A stretch of DNA of 13,928 nt from Chloroflexota bacterium (GTDB lineage: Bacteria; Chloroflexota; Dormibacteria; Aeolococcales; Aeolococcaceae), in NCBI GenBank assembly GCA_005889515.1, contig VBHE01000071.1:1515-15442 (forward strand), given 5' to 3'. Shown here piece by piece: positions 6,567 through 12,708 of the stretch. Position numbers and translations under genes: made by a program. The notes below the pieces were generated by a model. It was not told the DNA's origin. It saw only the letters and a program-made list of their open reading frames with translations, and made no database searches. Numbering within the stretch: position 1 is the stretch's first letter; each line of letters begins with the position of its first letter.

Positions 6567-7171
6567 TGGAACCCACCGGGGTCGACACTCCCCTCGACAG
6601 CCTGGCTGCGCAGGTGCGGTCGCGGCCGCCCCTGCCGCTCGAGAAGGTCACCGAGCTGCTCGGCAGGGCGAACCGCGAGGGCGACGACGAGGCGCGTGCC
6701 GCGCTCGTCGAGCACCACCTCGTGGTCGCGCTCGACGCCGCCCTCGCCCACGCCGATTCCGGTGTCGACGTCGGCGACCTCTACCAGGAGGCGTCGGTGG
6801 CCGTGGTCACGGCGGTCGGCGAATACGCCGCGCGCGACGGCGACCCCGCCGGGCTGCAGGCGTACGTGCGCAGGGTCGTCGAGCTCCACGTCGCCGCAGC
6901 GGTCGAGCGCGAGGAGACCGAGCGCCAGACCTGCGAGGCGATCCTCCGCGAGACCCGGCTCCTCGACGTCGCCGAGGTGGCGATGCGCGACCAGCTGGGG
7001 CGGGACGCGACCACCGTCGAGCTCGCCGCGGTGCTCGGCTGGTCGGAGGAGCGGGTGGGGGTGATCGGCGACCTGCTCCACGAGGCCCGGGCACGCTATG
7101 ACGAGAGCCTGCTGCCCTTCCTCGACGACCTCGAGGAGGACGGCGACGGCGAGGACGGGCCGCCGGACTGA
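6566..7171 (+). CDS. Degenerate sigma-70-like protein with regions 2 and 3 but no region 4
   Basis: This 201-residue protein shows two sigma-like parts. Residues 44-110 (ARAALVEHHLVVALDAAL, then VDVGDLYQEASVAVVTAVGEY) follow the region 2 pattern 'LVE.NLRLV....GL...DL.QEG..GL..AV..F'. Residues 139-182 (MRDQLGRDATTVELAAVLGW, then SEERVGVIGDLLHEAR) follow region 3, 'LGR.PT..ELA..L..S...V'. The aromatic residues normally used for promoter melting in region 2.3 and the whole -35-binding region 4 are missing. The C-terminus is strongly acidic (DDLEEDGDGEDG). The acidic tail and lost region 4 suggest a regulatory or structural relative, not an active sigma factor. It overlaps the SRPBCC gene by one base and converges on dinB with 11 bases between them. 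The similarity is by eye and moderate. Confidence 0.65.
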   Translation: MEPTGVDTPLDSLAAQVRSRPPLPLEKVTELLGRANREGDDEARAALVEHHLVVALDAALAHADSGVDVGDLYQEASVAVVTAVGEYAARDGDPAGLQAYVRRVVELHVAAAVEREETERQTCEAILRETRLLDVAEVAMRDQLGRDATTVELAAVLGWSEERVGVIGDLLHEARARYDESLLPFLDDLEEDGDGEDGPPD

Positions 7172-7182
7172 CCCCCGCCCGG

Positions 7183-8409
7183 TCAACGGCGCAGGTCGTC
7201 CCCACGCCAGTCGAGGTCGCGCAGCGCCGGTGCGGCGGCGCCGCGGTGCGGGGCCTGGTCGCCGAAGCGGCGCCGCAGGTCGTCGAGGACCCGGTCGAGC
7301 CTCGACTCCCGCTCGACCTCGGGGTCGAGGAGCTCGAGCTGCCCGGCGTCGGCGAGCGAGCTGGTGCCGACCCCGAGGAGGCGCAGCGGCTCGCCCTTCC
7401 AGGTGGCGGCGAAGAGCTCGAGCGCCGCGGCGGCGATGAGCCGGTCGGCGTCGACCGGCGCCGCCAGGGTGCGCTGCCGGCCGGACGTCACGAAGCGCGA
7501 GTCCCGGAGCTTGAGGGTGACGGTCGCCGCCGTCCAGCCGCCCTGGCGCAGCCGGCGGCCGACGTCGGCGGCGAGCTGGCGGATCCGGTCCTCCAGCACC
7601 CGCCCGTCGGCGACGTCCTCGGGGAAGGTCTCCTCCCGGGAGACGCTCTTGGGACGTCCGGGCACCGAGACCGCGCCGTCGTCGATCCCCCGGGCGCGCT
7701 GCCGCAGTGAGCGTCCCGCCGCCTCGCCCACCCGCCGCCGCACCGTGTCCTCGGGGAGGGCGGCGAGCTGGCCGAGGGTCGAGACCCCGAGCCCCTGGAG
7801 CGCCGCCTCGGTGGCGGGGCCGAGCCCGGGCAGGGCGCGCAGGGGCAGCGGCGCGAGGAAGGCGGCCTCCTCCCCGGGGGCGACCACCACCATCCCCCGG
7901 GGCTTGCGCACCTCGGAGGCGACCTTGGCGACGGTCTTCGAGGTGGCGACGCCGAAGGAGGCGTGGAGGCCGCACTCGGCGAGGATCCGGTCGCGGATCT
8001 CGACCGCGATCGCGGGCGGGGACCCGAAGCGCCGCTGCGAGGCGGTGACCTCGAGGTAGGCCTCGTCGAGCGAGGCGGGCTCGATCTGGGGGGTGTAGAC
8101 GCGGGCGATGGCGAAGACCTTCGAGGAGGCCTCGCGGTAGGCGGGGAAGTCGACGGGGAGCACCACCGCGTGCGGGCAGAGGCGCAGCGCGGTCACCAGC
8201 GGCATCGCCGACCGCACCCCGAAGACGCGCACCTCGTAGGAGGCGGCGCTCACCACCCCACGGCGGTGGTCGGGACCGCCCCCGCCCACGATCACCGGCC
8301 TGCCCCGCAGCTCGGGGCGGCGGAGCTGCTCGACCGAGGCGTAGAAGGCGTCGAGGTCGAGGTGGATGACGGCACGGGGCCAGGGGGCGGCGGCGTCCGG
8401 CTCGGTCAC
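7183..8409 (-). CDS. dinB: DNA polymerase IV (Y-family translesion polymerase)
   Basis: The 408-residue protein carries the Y-family palm. D18 lies in HLDLDAFYASVEQ (E. coli D8 equivalent), and D115-E116 lie in PASLDEAYLEVT (E. coli D103-E104). Y23 sits at the steric-gate position. Thumb helix-hairpin-helix LPGLGPATEAALQGLGVSTL and the little-finger domain from about 235 follow, with KSVSREETFPEDV at its start. A clamp-binding-like QLELLD and the family ending LDRVLDDLRRRFG are also present. Pol IV copies damaged templates with low fidelity. GTG at 8409 is chosen because it overlaps the sigma-factor stop (GTGA at 8406-8409), which makes dinB the third gene of an XRE-sigma-dinB cassette. No LexA-type box was recognised. 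Confidence 0.95.
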   Translation of the reverse strand: MTEPDAAAPWPRAVIHLDLDAFYASVEQLRRPELRGRPVIVGGGGPDHRRGVVSAASYEVRVFGVRSAMPLVTALRLCPHAVVLPVDFPAYREASSKVFAIARVYTPQIEPASLDEAYLEVTASQRRFGSPPAIAVEIRDRILAECGLHASFGVATSKTVAKVASEVRKPRGMVVVAPGEEAAFLAPLPLRALPGLGPATEAALQGLGVSTLGQLAALPEDTVRRRVGEAAGRSLRQRARGIDDGAVSVPGRPKSVSREETFPEDVADGRVLEDRIRQLAADVGRRLRQGGWTAATVTLKLRDSRFVTSGRQRTLAAPVDADRLIAAAALELFAATWKGEPLRLLGVGTSSLADAGQLELLDPEVERESRLDRVLDDLRRRFGDQAPHRGAAAPALRDLDWRGDDLRR

Positions 8410-9083
8410 ACCGCGGGCGGCAGCTCCCGTCGGCGGCGGCGGCGGGGGAGGCGCACCGGCTCGTCGGAGATCTGGTCGTACACCTCGGTGAAGCGGCGCC
8501 GGGCGCGGAAGAGCAGCGACTCCACCGCCGAGATCGACAGGCCCATGCGCTCGGCGATGTGCGGGTAGTCCATGCACTCGAGCTCGCGCAGGGCGAGGAT
8601 CTGCCGGTAGCGGGCCGGGAGGTGCTCGATCACCCGGACGATGAGGAGGCGGATCTCGCGGCGCTCGGCGGCGCGCTCCGGATGGCCCTCGTGGTAGCGC
8701 TCGAGCGCCCGCTGCAGCTCCTCGATCGGCGAGGCCTGCTCCTGGTAGTGCTGCATCGTCCGCAGCCGGCGGTGCTCGTCGATGGCGAGGTTGGTGGTGG
8801 TGCGGTGGAGCCAGGCGCGAACCCGGATCTCCCCATCGTGCGAGAGCAGCTGCCGGACCAGCCGGAGGAACGCCTCCTGGGCGATGTCCTCGGCGCGGTG
8901 GGGGTCGATGATGATCCGGCGGGCGAGCATCTCGACGTAGCGGTGGTGGAGCCGGTAGAGGGACTCGAAGGCGAAGACGTCGCCATTGCGGAAGGCGGCG
9001 ACCAGGGCGGCGTCGACCGCGGCGACGTCGCGATCGGCCTCATGCCAGTCGCCCTGGGATGCGGTGGCGGCGAGCGGGCTCAC
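8406..9083 (-). CDS. ECF-type sigma-70 family RNA polymerase sigma factor
   Basis: The 225-residue protein has sigma region 2 at about 37-105 (FESLYRLHHRYVEMLARR, AEDIAQEAFLRLVRQL, RAWLHRTTTNLAIDEHRR). Region 4 lies at about 143-198 (IEHLPARYRQILALRELECM, PHIAERMGLSISAVESLLFR). There is no region 1 or 3, as expected for group 4 (ECF) factors. A basic tail with six consecutive Arg precedes the end. The GTG at 9083 overlaps the XRE gene stop (GTGA at 9080-9083), and its own stop overlaps the dinB start in the same way. No separate anti-sigma factor or transmembrane protein is adjacent, so control by the cotranscribed HTH protein is a possibility but not shown. Confidence 0.9.
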   Translation of the reverse strand: MSPLAATASQGDWHEADRDVAAVDAALVAAFRNGDVFAFESLYRLHHRYVEMLARRIIIDPHRAEDIAQEAFLRLVRQLLSHDGEIRVRAWLHRTTTNLAIDEHRRLRTMQHYQEQASPIEELQRALERYHEGHPERAAERREIRLLIVRVIEHLPARYRQILALRELECMDYPHIAERMGLSISAVESLLFRARRRFTEVYDQISDEPVRLPRRRRRRELPPAV

Positions 9084-9358
9084 CCCGCAGAGGACCCCGC
9101 CTCGGCGGGACGGCGCCGGCCCGCGAGCCACTCGTCGACGTCGGCCTCGCGGAGGTAGCCGGCGGCGATGAGCAGCTCGACGTAGCCGACGCCGAGGTGC
9201 GGGGCGGCGCGGCGGAGCACCCACGGCGGCGGGTTCTCCTTGTTCTTGTTGATCGCCTGGTAGAAGTAGATCTGGTTGAGATCGCAGAGCAGCGCCAGGC
9301 GGTGGAGGGAGATGCCACGCTCCCGGCATCTCTCCTTCAGGTAATCGCGGAAGTCCAC
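9080..9358 (-). CDS. XRE-family (Cro/C1-type) helix-turn-helix protein
   Basis: This 92-residue protein is almost all HTH domain. DFRDYLKERCRERGISLHRLA leads into the turn and recognition helix around LCDLNQIYFYQAIN, followed by PPPWVLRRAAPHLGVGYVEL and LLIAAGYL, a layout typical of XRE regulators. GTG at 9358 is chosen over ATG 9421 because GGGAGG lies five bases upstream and the domain begins here. It is the first gene of a coupled cassette with the ECF sigma factor and dinB. It probably acts as DNA-binding regulator of this operon, and the palindromes in its upstream region are candidate sites. The short Arg/Ala-rich tail has no recognised function. Confidence 0.8.
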   Translation of the reverse strand: MDFRDYLKERCRERGISLHRLALLCDLNQIYFYQAINKNKENPPPWVLRRAAPHLGVGYVELLIAAGYLREADVDEWLAGRRRPAEAGSSAG

Positions 9359-9395
9359 GAGCCCTCCCTTTCCCCCGTCCGGCCGCAGCGGTTCT

Positions 9396-9405
9396 GCTCC
9401 GGAGC
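9396..9405. promoter_or_regulatory. Perfect 10-bp palindrome at the expected transcription start of the XRE-sigma-dinB operon
   Basis: GCTCCGGAGC is its own reverse complement. It lies 5-14 bases downstream of the candidate -10 and about 40 bases before the XRE start codon. A dimeric XRE repressor bound here would block initiation. In GC-rich DNA such palindromes also occur by chance, so this is a candidate only. Confidence 0.35.
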
Positions 9406-9410
9406 TTCCG

Positions 9411-9416
9411 AGTATA
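9411..9416 (-). promoter_or_regulatory. Candidate -10 element of the XRE-sigma-dinB operon
   Basis: On the minus strand TATACT differs from TATAAT by one base and is the only AT-rich hexamer in this part of the 97-base gap. Transcription would start near 9404, giving a leader of about 46 bases with GGGAGG before the GTG. The hexamer at the -35 distance (TCGCCG) is not consensus, so activator help or another sigma factor may be needed. Confidence 0.45.
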
Positions 9417-9421
9417 GCCAT

Positions 9422-9448
9422 CGCCTAAAGAGGCGGCGAGACCGTCTC
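9422..9448. promoter_or_regulatory. Two adjacent palindromes upstream of the XRE-sigma-dinB promoter
   Basis: CGCCT-AAAG-AGGCG (9422-9435) lies in the spacer between the candidate -10 and -35 positions. GAGAC-C-GTCTC (9438-9448) lies just upstream. Either could be an operator. Both follow the HAD stop, so they might instead form hairpins at the end of the larB-HAD transcript, although no T-run follows on either strand. Confidence 0.35.
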
Positions 9449-9455
9449 ATAGACG

Positions 9456-10232
9456 TCAACCGCGAAAACCCGCCGATCTTGCGGTCGCGGCCACCAGGGG
9501 GACGAGGTCGGCGAGCCGGTCGAGGACCGCGTCGGCGGCGGCCTCGCCGGCGGGGTCGGAGCGGTGCTCGCGGAGGAGGACCGCCCGCATCCCCACCGCA
9601 TGGGCGCCGTCGACGTCCTCGCGGCCGCGGTCGCCGACCATCAGGGTCGCAGCGGGGGCGGAGCCGAGCTCGGCGAGGGCGGCCTCGAAGATCCGGGGGG
9701 ACGGCTTGCGCCAGCCCACCGCGCTCGAGAAGACGGCGGCGTCGAAGAACCGCAGCAGGCCGAGGCGGGCGAGCTGAGCGCGCATGCTCGCCGCCCGGTA
9801 GGGGGCGTTGGAGACGATCCCGAGACGCAGCCTCCGGGCGCGGAGCGCGGTCAGGGTGGCGACCGTGTCCGGGGCGACGGTGATCCCCTCGACCCAGGCC
9901 TCCTGCTCGAGCCCGCGGACCTCGTCGAGGAGGTCGGGGGGGAGCTCGAGGCCGAGCTCGCGGTAGGCGGCGGCGGCGACCGGCTCCAGGTCGATCTCCT
10001 CGAGGCCGCCCTCGCGCTCGTGAGCCTCGACCGCGGCCTCGACCACGTCGTGGACGGAGGTGAGCAGCCGAGCCGCCCCGGGCGCCTCGACCCCGAGCCG
10101 GGCGGCGAGCAGGGAGGAGATCTCCTCGTGGACCCGTGCGAGCGCGGCCTCGGGGCGTCGGTAGGTGACCAGGGTGAGGCCGTAGTCGAGGAGCACCGCC
10201 TCGACCGGCGGACCGGCGAGCCGGAGCGTCAT
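9456..10232 (-). CDS. HAD-superfamily hydrolase (phosphatase-like)
   Basis: The 258-residue protein has the four HAD motifs. Motif I is VLLDYGLTLV with nucleophile D16. Motif II is S141 in LGIVSNAPYR. Motif III is K176 in GWRKPSPRIF. Motif IV is GDRGRED with D201 and D206. A helical cap lies between about residues 25 and 115. The second Asp of the usual DxD is Gly18, as in other HAD subgroups with 'D-aromatic-GGT'; the general acid of typical phosphatases is therefore absent and a different chemistry or weak activity is possible. ATG at 10232 overlaps the larB stop (ATGA), so the two are translationally coupled. Its substrate is unknown. Confidence 0.85.
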   Translation of the reverse strand: MTLRLAGPPVEAVLLDYGLTLVTYRRPEAALARVHEEISSLLAARLGVEAPGAARLLTSVHDVVEAAVEAHEREGGLEEIDLEPVAAAAYRELGLELPPDLLDEVRGLEQEAWVEGITVAPDTVATLTALRARRLRLGIVSNAPYRAASMRAQLARLGLLRFFDAAVFSSAVGWRKPSPRIFEAALAELGSAPAATLMVGDRGREDVDGAHAVGMRAVLLREHRSDPAGEAAADAVLDRLADLVPLVAATARSAGFRG

Positions 10233-11008
10233 CCGATGAACGGGCCGCCGGCCCGGCGCCGCGCCACCAGGGCGGCGGCCGCCCCGGCGCCGACGCCGTT
10301 GTCGACGTTCACCACCACCAGCCCGGGGGCGCAGCCCTGGAGCATGGAGAGCAGGGCGGCACGGCCGCGGCCGCCGGCGCCGTAGCCGGTCGAGACCGGC
10401 AGGCCGATCACCGGGAGCCCGGCGAGGCCGGCGACCACGGAGGCGAGGGCGCCGTCCATCCCCGCCGCCACAACGAGCGCGTCCGCCCCGGCGGCGAGCA
10501 TGGCGCCGAGGGGGGCGAAGAGCCGCTCCAGCCCGGCGACCCCGACATCGAGGGCGGTGGTGGTGGCGCACCCCGCCGCCTCGCAGACCATCCGCGCCTC
10601 GGCGAGTGGCTCGAGGTCGGAGGTGCCCGCGGCGAGGAGGCCGACGAGCCCCTGGAGCGGGGGATCGGCGGCGCCGGAGGCGAGCAGCCGGCAGGAGCGC
10701 CTCCCGTAGGCGAGCAACCGGGCGCCGCGGTCGGCGGCGAGCGCCTCGACGGCGCGACGGTGCCGCGCCCGCATCCGGCTCACACACGCCGACCCGGTCC
10801 GCTCGAGGAGGGCCCCGGCGATCTCCGCGACCTCACCGGCGTGCTTCGGACCGGCGAGCACCACCTCGGGGATGCCGGTCCGCCTTCGCCGGTCGAGGTC
10901 GAGGACGGCGACGTCGCCGAGCCGCTCCACCCCCTCACCGCGCAGCAGGTCCGCCGCCTCCTCGGGGCTCAGCTCGCCGCAGGCGACGCGGCGGAGGACC
11001 TCGAGCAC
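10229..11008 (-). CDS. larB: Pyridinium-3,5-biscarboxylic acid mononucleotide synthase LarB (AIR-carboxylase-like)
   Basis: LarB carboxylates and hydrolyses nicotinic acid adenine dinucleotide to begin synthesis of the nickel-pincer cofactor of lactate racemase. This 259-residue protein begins with the typical EVLRRVACGELSPEEAADLL and has a PurE-like C-terminal domain: VAAGMDGALASVVAGLAG, PVIGLPVSTGYG. The conserved LarB segment SMLQGCAPGLVVVNVDNGVG follows, in which C226 corresponds to the Cys that forms the covalent intermediate in Lactobacillus LarB. The start is GTG 11008. No ribosome-binding site is visible, but TAGACT ends seven bases upstream, which suggests a leaderless message. LarC, LarE and a LarA-like racemase are not in the window. 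The HAD gene downstream overlaps it by four bases. Confidence 0.9.
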   Translation of the reverse strand: MLEVLRRVACGELSPEEAADLLRGEGVERLGDVAVLDLDRRRRTGIPEVVLAGPKHAGEVAEIAGALLERTGSACVSRMRARHRRAVEALAADRGARLLAYGRRSCRLLASGAADPPLQGLVGLLAAGTSDLEPLAEARMVCEAAGCATTTALDVGVAGLERLFAPLGAMLAAGADALVVAAGMDGALASVVAGLAGLPVIGLPVSTGYGAGGRGRAALLSMLQGCAPGLVVVNVDNGVGAGAAAALVARRRAGGPFIG

Positions 11009-11015
11009 AGCGGGG

Positions 11016-11021
11016 AGTCTA
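11016..11021 (-). promoter_or_regulatory. Candidate -10 element for a leaderless larB transcript
   Basis: On the minus strand TAGACT matches the TAnnnT pattern and ends seven bases before the larB GTG, so RNA would start at the start codon. The intervening bases CCCCGCT contain no ribosome-binding site. No -35 was recognised. Confidence 0.4.
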
Positions 11022-11043
11022 GCGGCGCCGCCACGATGGGCCC

Positions 11044-12183
11044 ATGGAGCCGCCCGCGCCGATCCCGCTCAACCGCGTCAGCCTCACCGGCGCCGAGCTC
11101 GGCAACCTCGAGACCGCGCTCAACGGGGGTCACCTCGGCGCCGACGGGCCCTTCACCCGCCGCTGCGAGGCGCTGCTCGAGGAGATGCTCGGCGGCGGGC
11201 GGGTGCTGCTCACCACCTCGGGCACCCACGCCCTCGAGCTCGCCGCCCTCCTCCTCGACGTCGCCCCGGGCGACGAGGTGGTCGTCCCCGCCTTCAGCTT
11301 CCCCTCCACCGCCTCCGCGTTCGCCCTTCGAGGGGCGCGGCCGGTGTTCTGCGACATCCGCCCCGACACCCTGAACCTCGACGAGGCCCGCCTCGAGGCT
11401 CTGCTGGGCGGCCGCACCCGCGCGGTGGTGCCGGTCCACTACGCCGGGATCGGCTGCGAGATGGAGGCGATCACCGCCGCGGCGGACCGCCGCGGGACGT
11501 CCGTGGTCGAGGACGCCGCCCTGGGGCTGGGCGGCCGGCGCCACGGCCAGGCCCTGGGACGCCTCGGCCGGCTGTCCGCCCTCAGCTTCCACGCCACCAA
11601 GGCGGCGGGGTGCGGGGTCGGCGGCGCGCTGGTGGTCAACGACCCCGGCCTCGTCGAGCGGGCGGAGGTGCTCCGCGACCGGGGCACCGACCGTGCCCGG
11701 ATGCTCCGCGGGGAGGTCGGGCCCTACACCTGGCAGGAGCCGGGGTCGAGCTGGGCGCCCTCCGACCTCCTGGCCGCGGTGCTCTGCGCCCAGCTCGAGG
11801 CGCTCTCCGCCCTCCTGGGGCGCCGCCGCCGCATCTGGGAGCGCTACCAGGAGGCGCTCGCGACCTGGGCGGAGGAGCGCGGGGTGCGGCTTCCGGCGGC
11901 TCCGCCCGGCTGCATCCCCGCCTGGACGGTGTTCTGGCTCCTCCTCCCCGACCCGGGGCGCCGGGCCGGGCTGATCGACCGCCTCGCGGCGAGAGGGGTC
12001 GAGGCCGCGGTCCACTACCAGCCTCTCCACCTCTCCCCGGCGGGACGCCGGCTCGGCGGGCGCCCGGGCGACTGCCCGGTCACCGAGGGCGTGTGCGAGC
12101 GGCTGCTCCGCCTCCCCCTCCACGCCGAGCTCGGCGACGAGGACGTGGAGCGGATCGTCGCCGCGCTCGTGGAGGGCTGGTGA
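11044..12183 (+). CDS. DegT/DnrJ/EryC1/StrS aminotransferase, WecE-like (dTDP-4-amino-4,6-dideoxygalactose transaminase type)
   Basis: The 379-residue PLP enzyme follows E. coli WecE/RffA through its length: IPLNRVSLTGAELG, GGHLGADGPFTRRCE, LLLDVAPGDEVVVPAFSF, VPVHYAGIGCEM, VVEDAALG, YTWQEPGSSWAPSDL, VHYQPLHLSPAG and a C-terminal ERLLRLPLH. The Schiff-base Lys is K186 in SFHATKAAG and the PLP-nitrogen Asp is D157. It should transfer an amino group from glutamate to a dTDP-4-keto-6-deoxyhexose, making an amino sugar for surface glycans. After K186 WecE has NYTAGGEGG where this has AAGCGVGG, so the active-site loop differs. No ribosome-binding site is seen before ATG 11044. It is divergent from larB and has no glycan-synthesis neighbours here. 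Confidence 0.88.
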   Translation: MEPPAPIPLNRVSLTGAELGNLETALNGGHLGADGPFTRRCEALLEEMLGGGRVLLTTSGTHALELAALLLDVAPGDEVVVPAFSFPSTASAFALRGARPVFCDIRPDTLNLDEARLEALLGGRTRAVVPVHYAGIGCEMEAITAAADRRGTSVVEDAALGLGGRRHGQALGRLGRLSALSFHATKAAGCGVGGALVVNDPGLVERAEVLRDRGTDRARMLRGEVGPYTWQEPGSSWAPSDLLAAVLCAQLEALSALLGRRRRIWERYQEALATWAEERGVRLPAAPPGCIPAWTVFWLLLPDPGRRAGLIDRLAARGVEAAVHYQPLHLSPAGRRLGGRPGDCPVTEGVCERLLRLPLHAELGDEDVERIVAALVEGW

Positions 12184-12708
12184 CCCGCCCTGGCCGCCGC
12201 CCTGGCCGCCGCCGGCCCCCCCTCCGCCACCGCGGCCCCGACGGCCGGACGGACGCCGGCGCCGGCGCCGGCCGCTGCCGCTGCGCTCCTGCTGCGGCTG
12301 CTGTGGGGCCGCGCCCTGGGGGGGCCGCGGACGCTGCTGCTGCGGCTGCGGGGCGGGGGGCGCCGCCGGCGCGCCCTGGCCCCCTCCCCGGCCACCGCGG
12401 CCGCGGCGGCGGCCGCCCTGGCGCCGCGATGGCCCGAAGCGGTCGAAGAAGGCCGCCACCGGGTGCCGCGCGTTCGGGGTCCCCGCCACCGCCTCGGGGT
12501 CGGCGGCGACCCGCGCCGCGTACTCGGCGAGCAGCTCGCTGAGCGGCCGCTTGTTCTTCGACGGCGGCGCCACCGTGTCCGCCCAGGGCTGGTATTTGGC
12601 CGACTTCTCGGGGTCGACCGGGTCGTCGGACAGGTTGGGGAGCTGCTCGAGGACGCTCTCGATCGCCCGCTGGACGATGCTGTCGGGCTCGCCCGCCGCG
12701 CCGGTCAC
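12184..12708 (-). CDS. Uncharacterised protein with an Arg/Gly/Gln-rich (RGG-like) tail; C-terminal end not resolved
   Basis: The GTG at 12708 overlaps the Nudix stop (GTGA at 12705-12708), good evidence for a translated gene. Residues 1-93 look like a small folded acidic-to-neutral domain (SIVQRAIESVLEQLPNL, KYQPWADTVAPPSKNKRPLS, NARHPVAAFFDRFGP). From about 94 the sequence is low complexity: GRRRGRGGRGGG, then QPQQQRPRPPQG, RRRRRRPSGRRGRG and GGGQ repeats. Such basic Gly-rich tails often bind RNA; this is inference. No stop exists in any of the three frames between 12184 and 12083, so the real end must lie under the convergent aminotransferase gene. In the present frame the next stop is at 10969. 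The end given is where unique sequence stops. The family is not recognised. Confidence 0.55.
12187..12210. repeat. Two tandem copies of a 12-bp unit
   Basis: GCCCTGGCCGCC occurs twice head to tail immediately downstream of the aminotransferase stop. On the minus strand it encodes Gly-Gly-Gln-Gly twice within the low-complexity tail. Slippage here would add or remove four residues without changing frame. Confidence 0.75.

Noticed and set aside
9438..9448. LexA/SOS box before the XRE-sigma-dinB operon
   Set aside because: The palindrome GAGACCGTCTC does not match the actinobacterial (CGAAC..GTTCG-like) or E. coli (CTG..CAG) consensus.
10969..12183. Minus-strand open frame opposite the whole aminotransferase gene, continuous with the RGG-like protein
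   Set aside because: The plus strand matches WecE end to end. The antisense translation has no recognisable domain, so I treat it as absence of stops in GC-rich DNA and do not annotate a 579-residue protein.
12184..12430. CRISPR or satellite repeat array
   Set aside because: The repetitive look comes from low-complexity coding of Gly, Arg and Gln. Only one 12-bp unit is tandemly duplicated and there are no repeat-spacer units.
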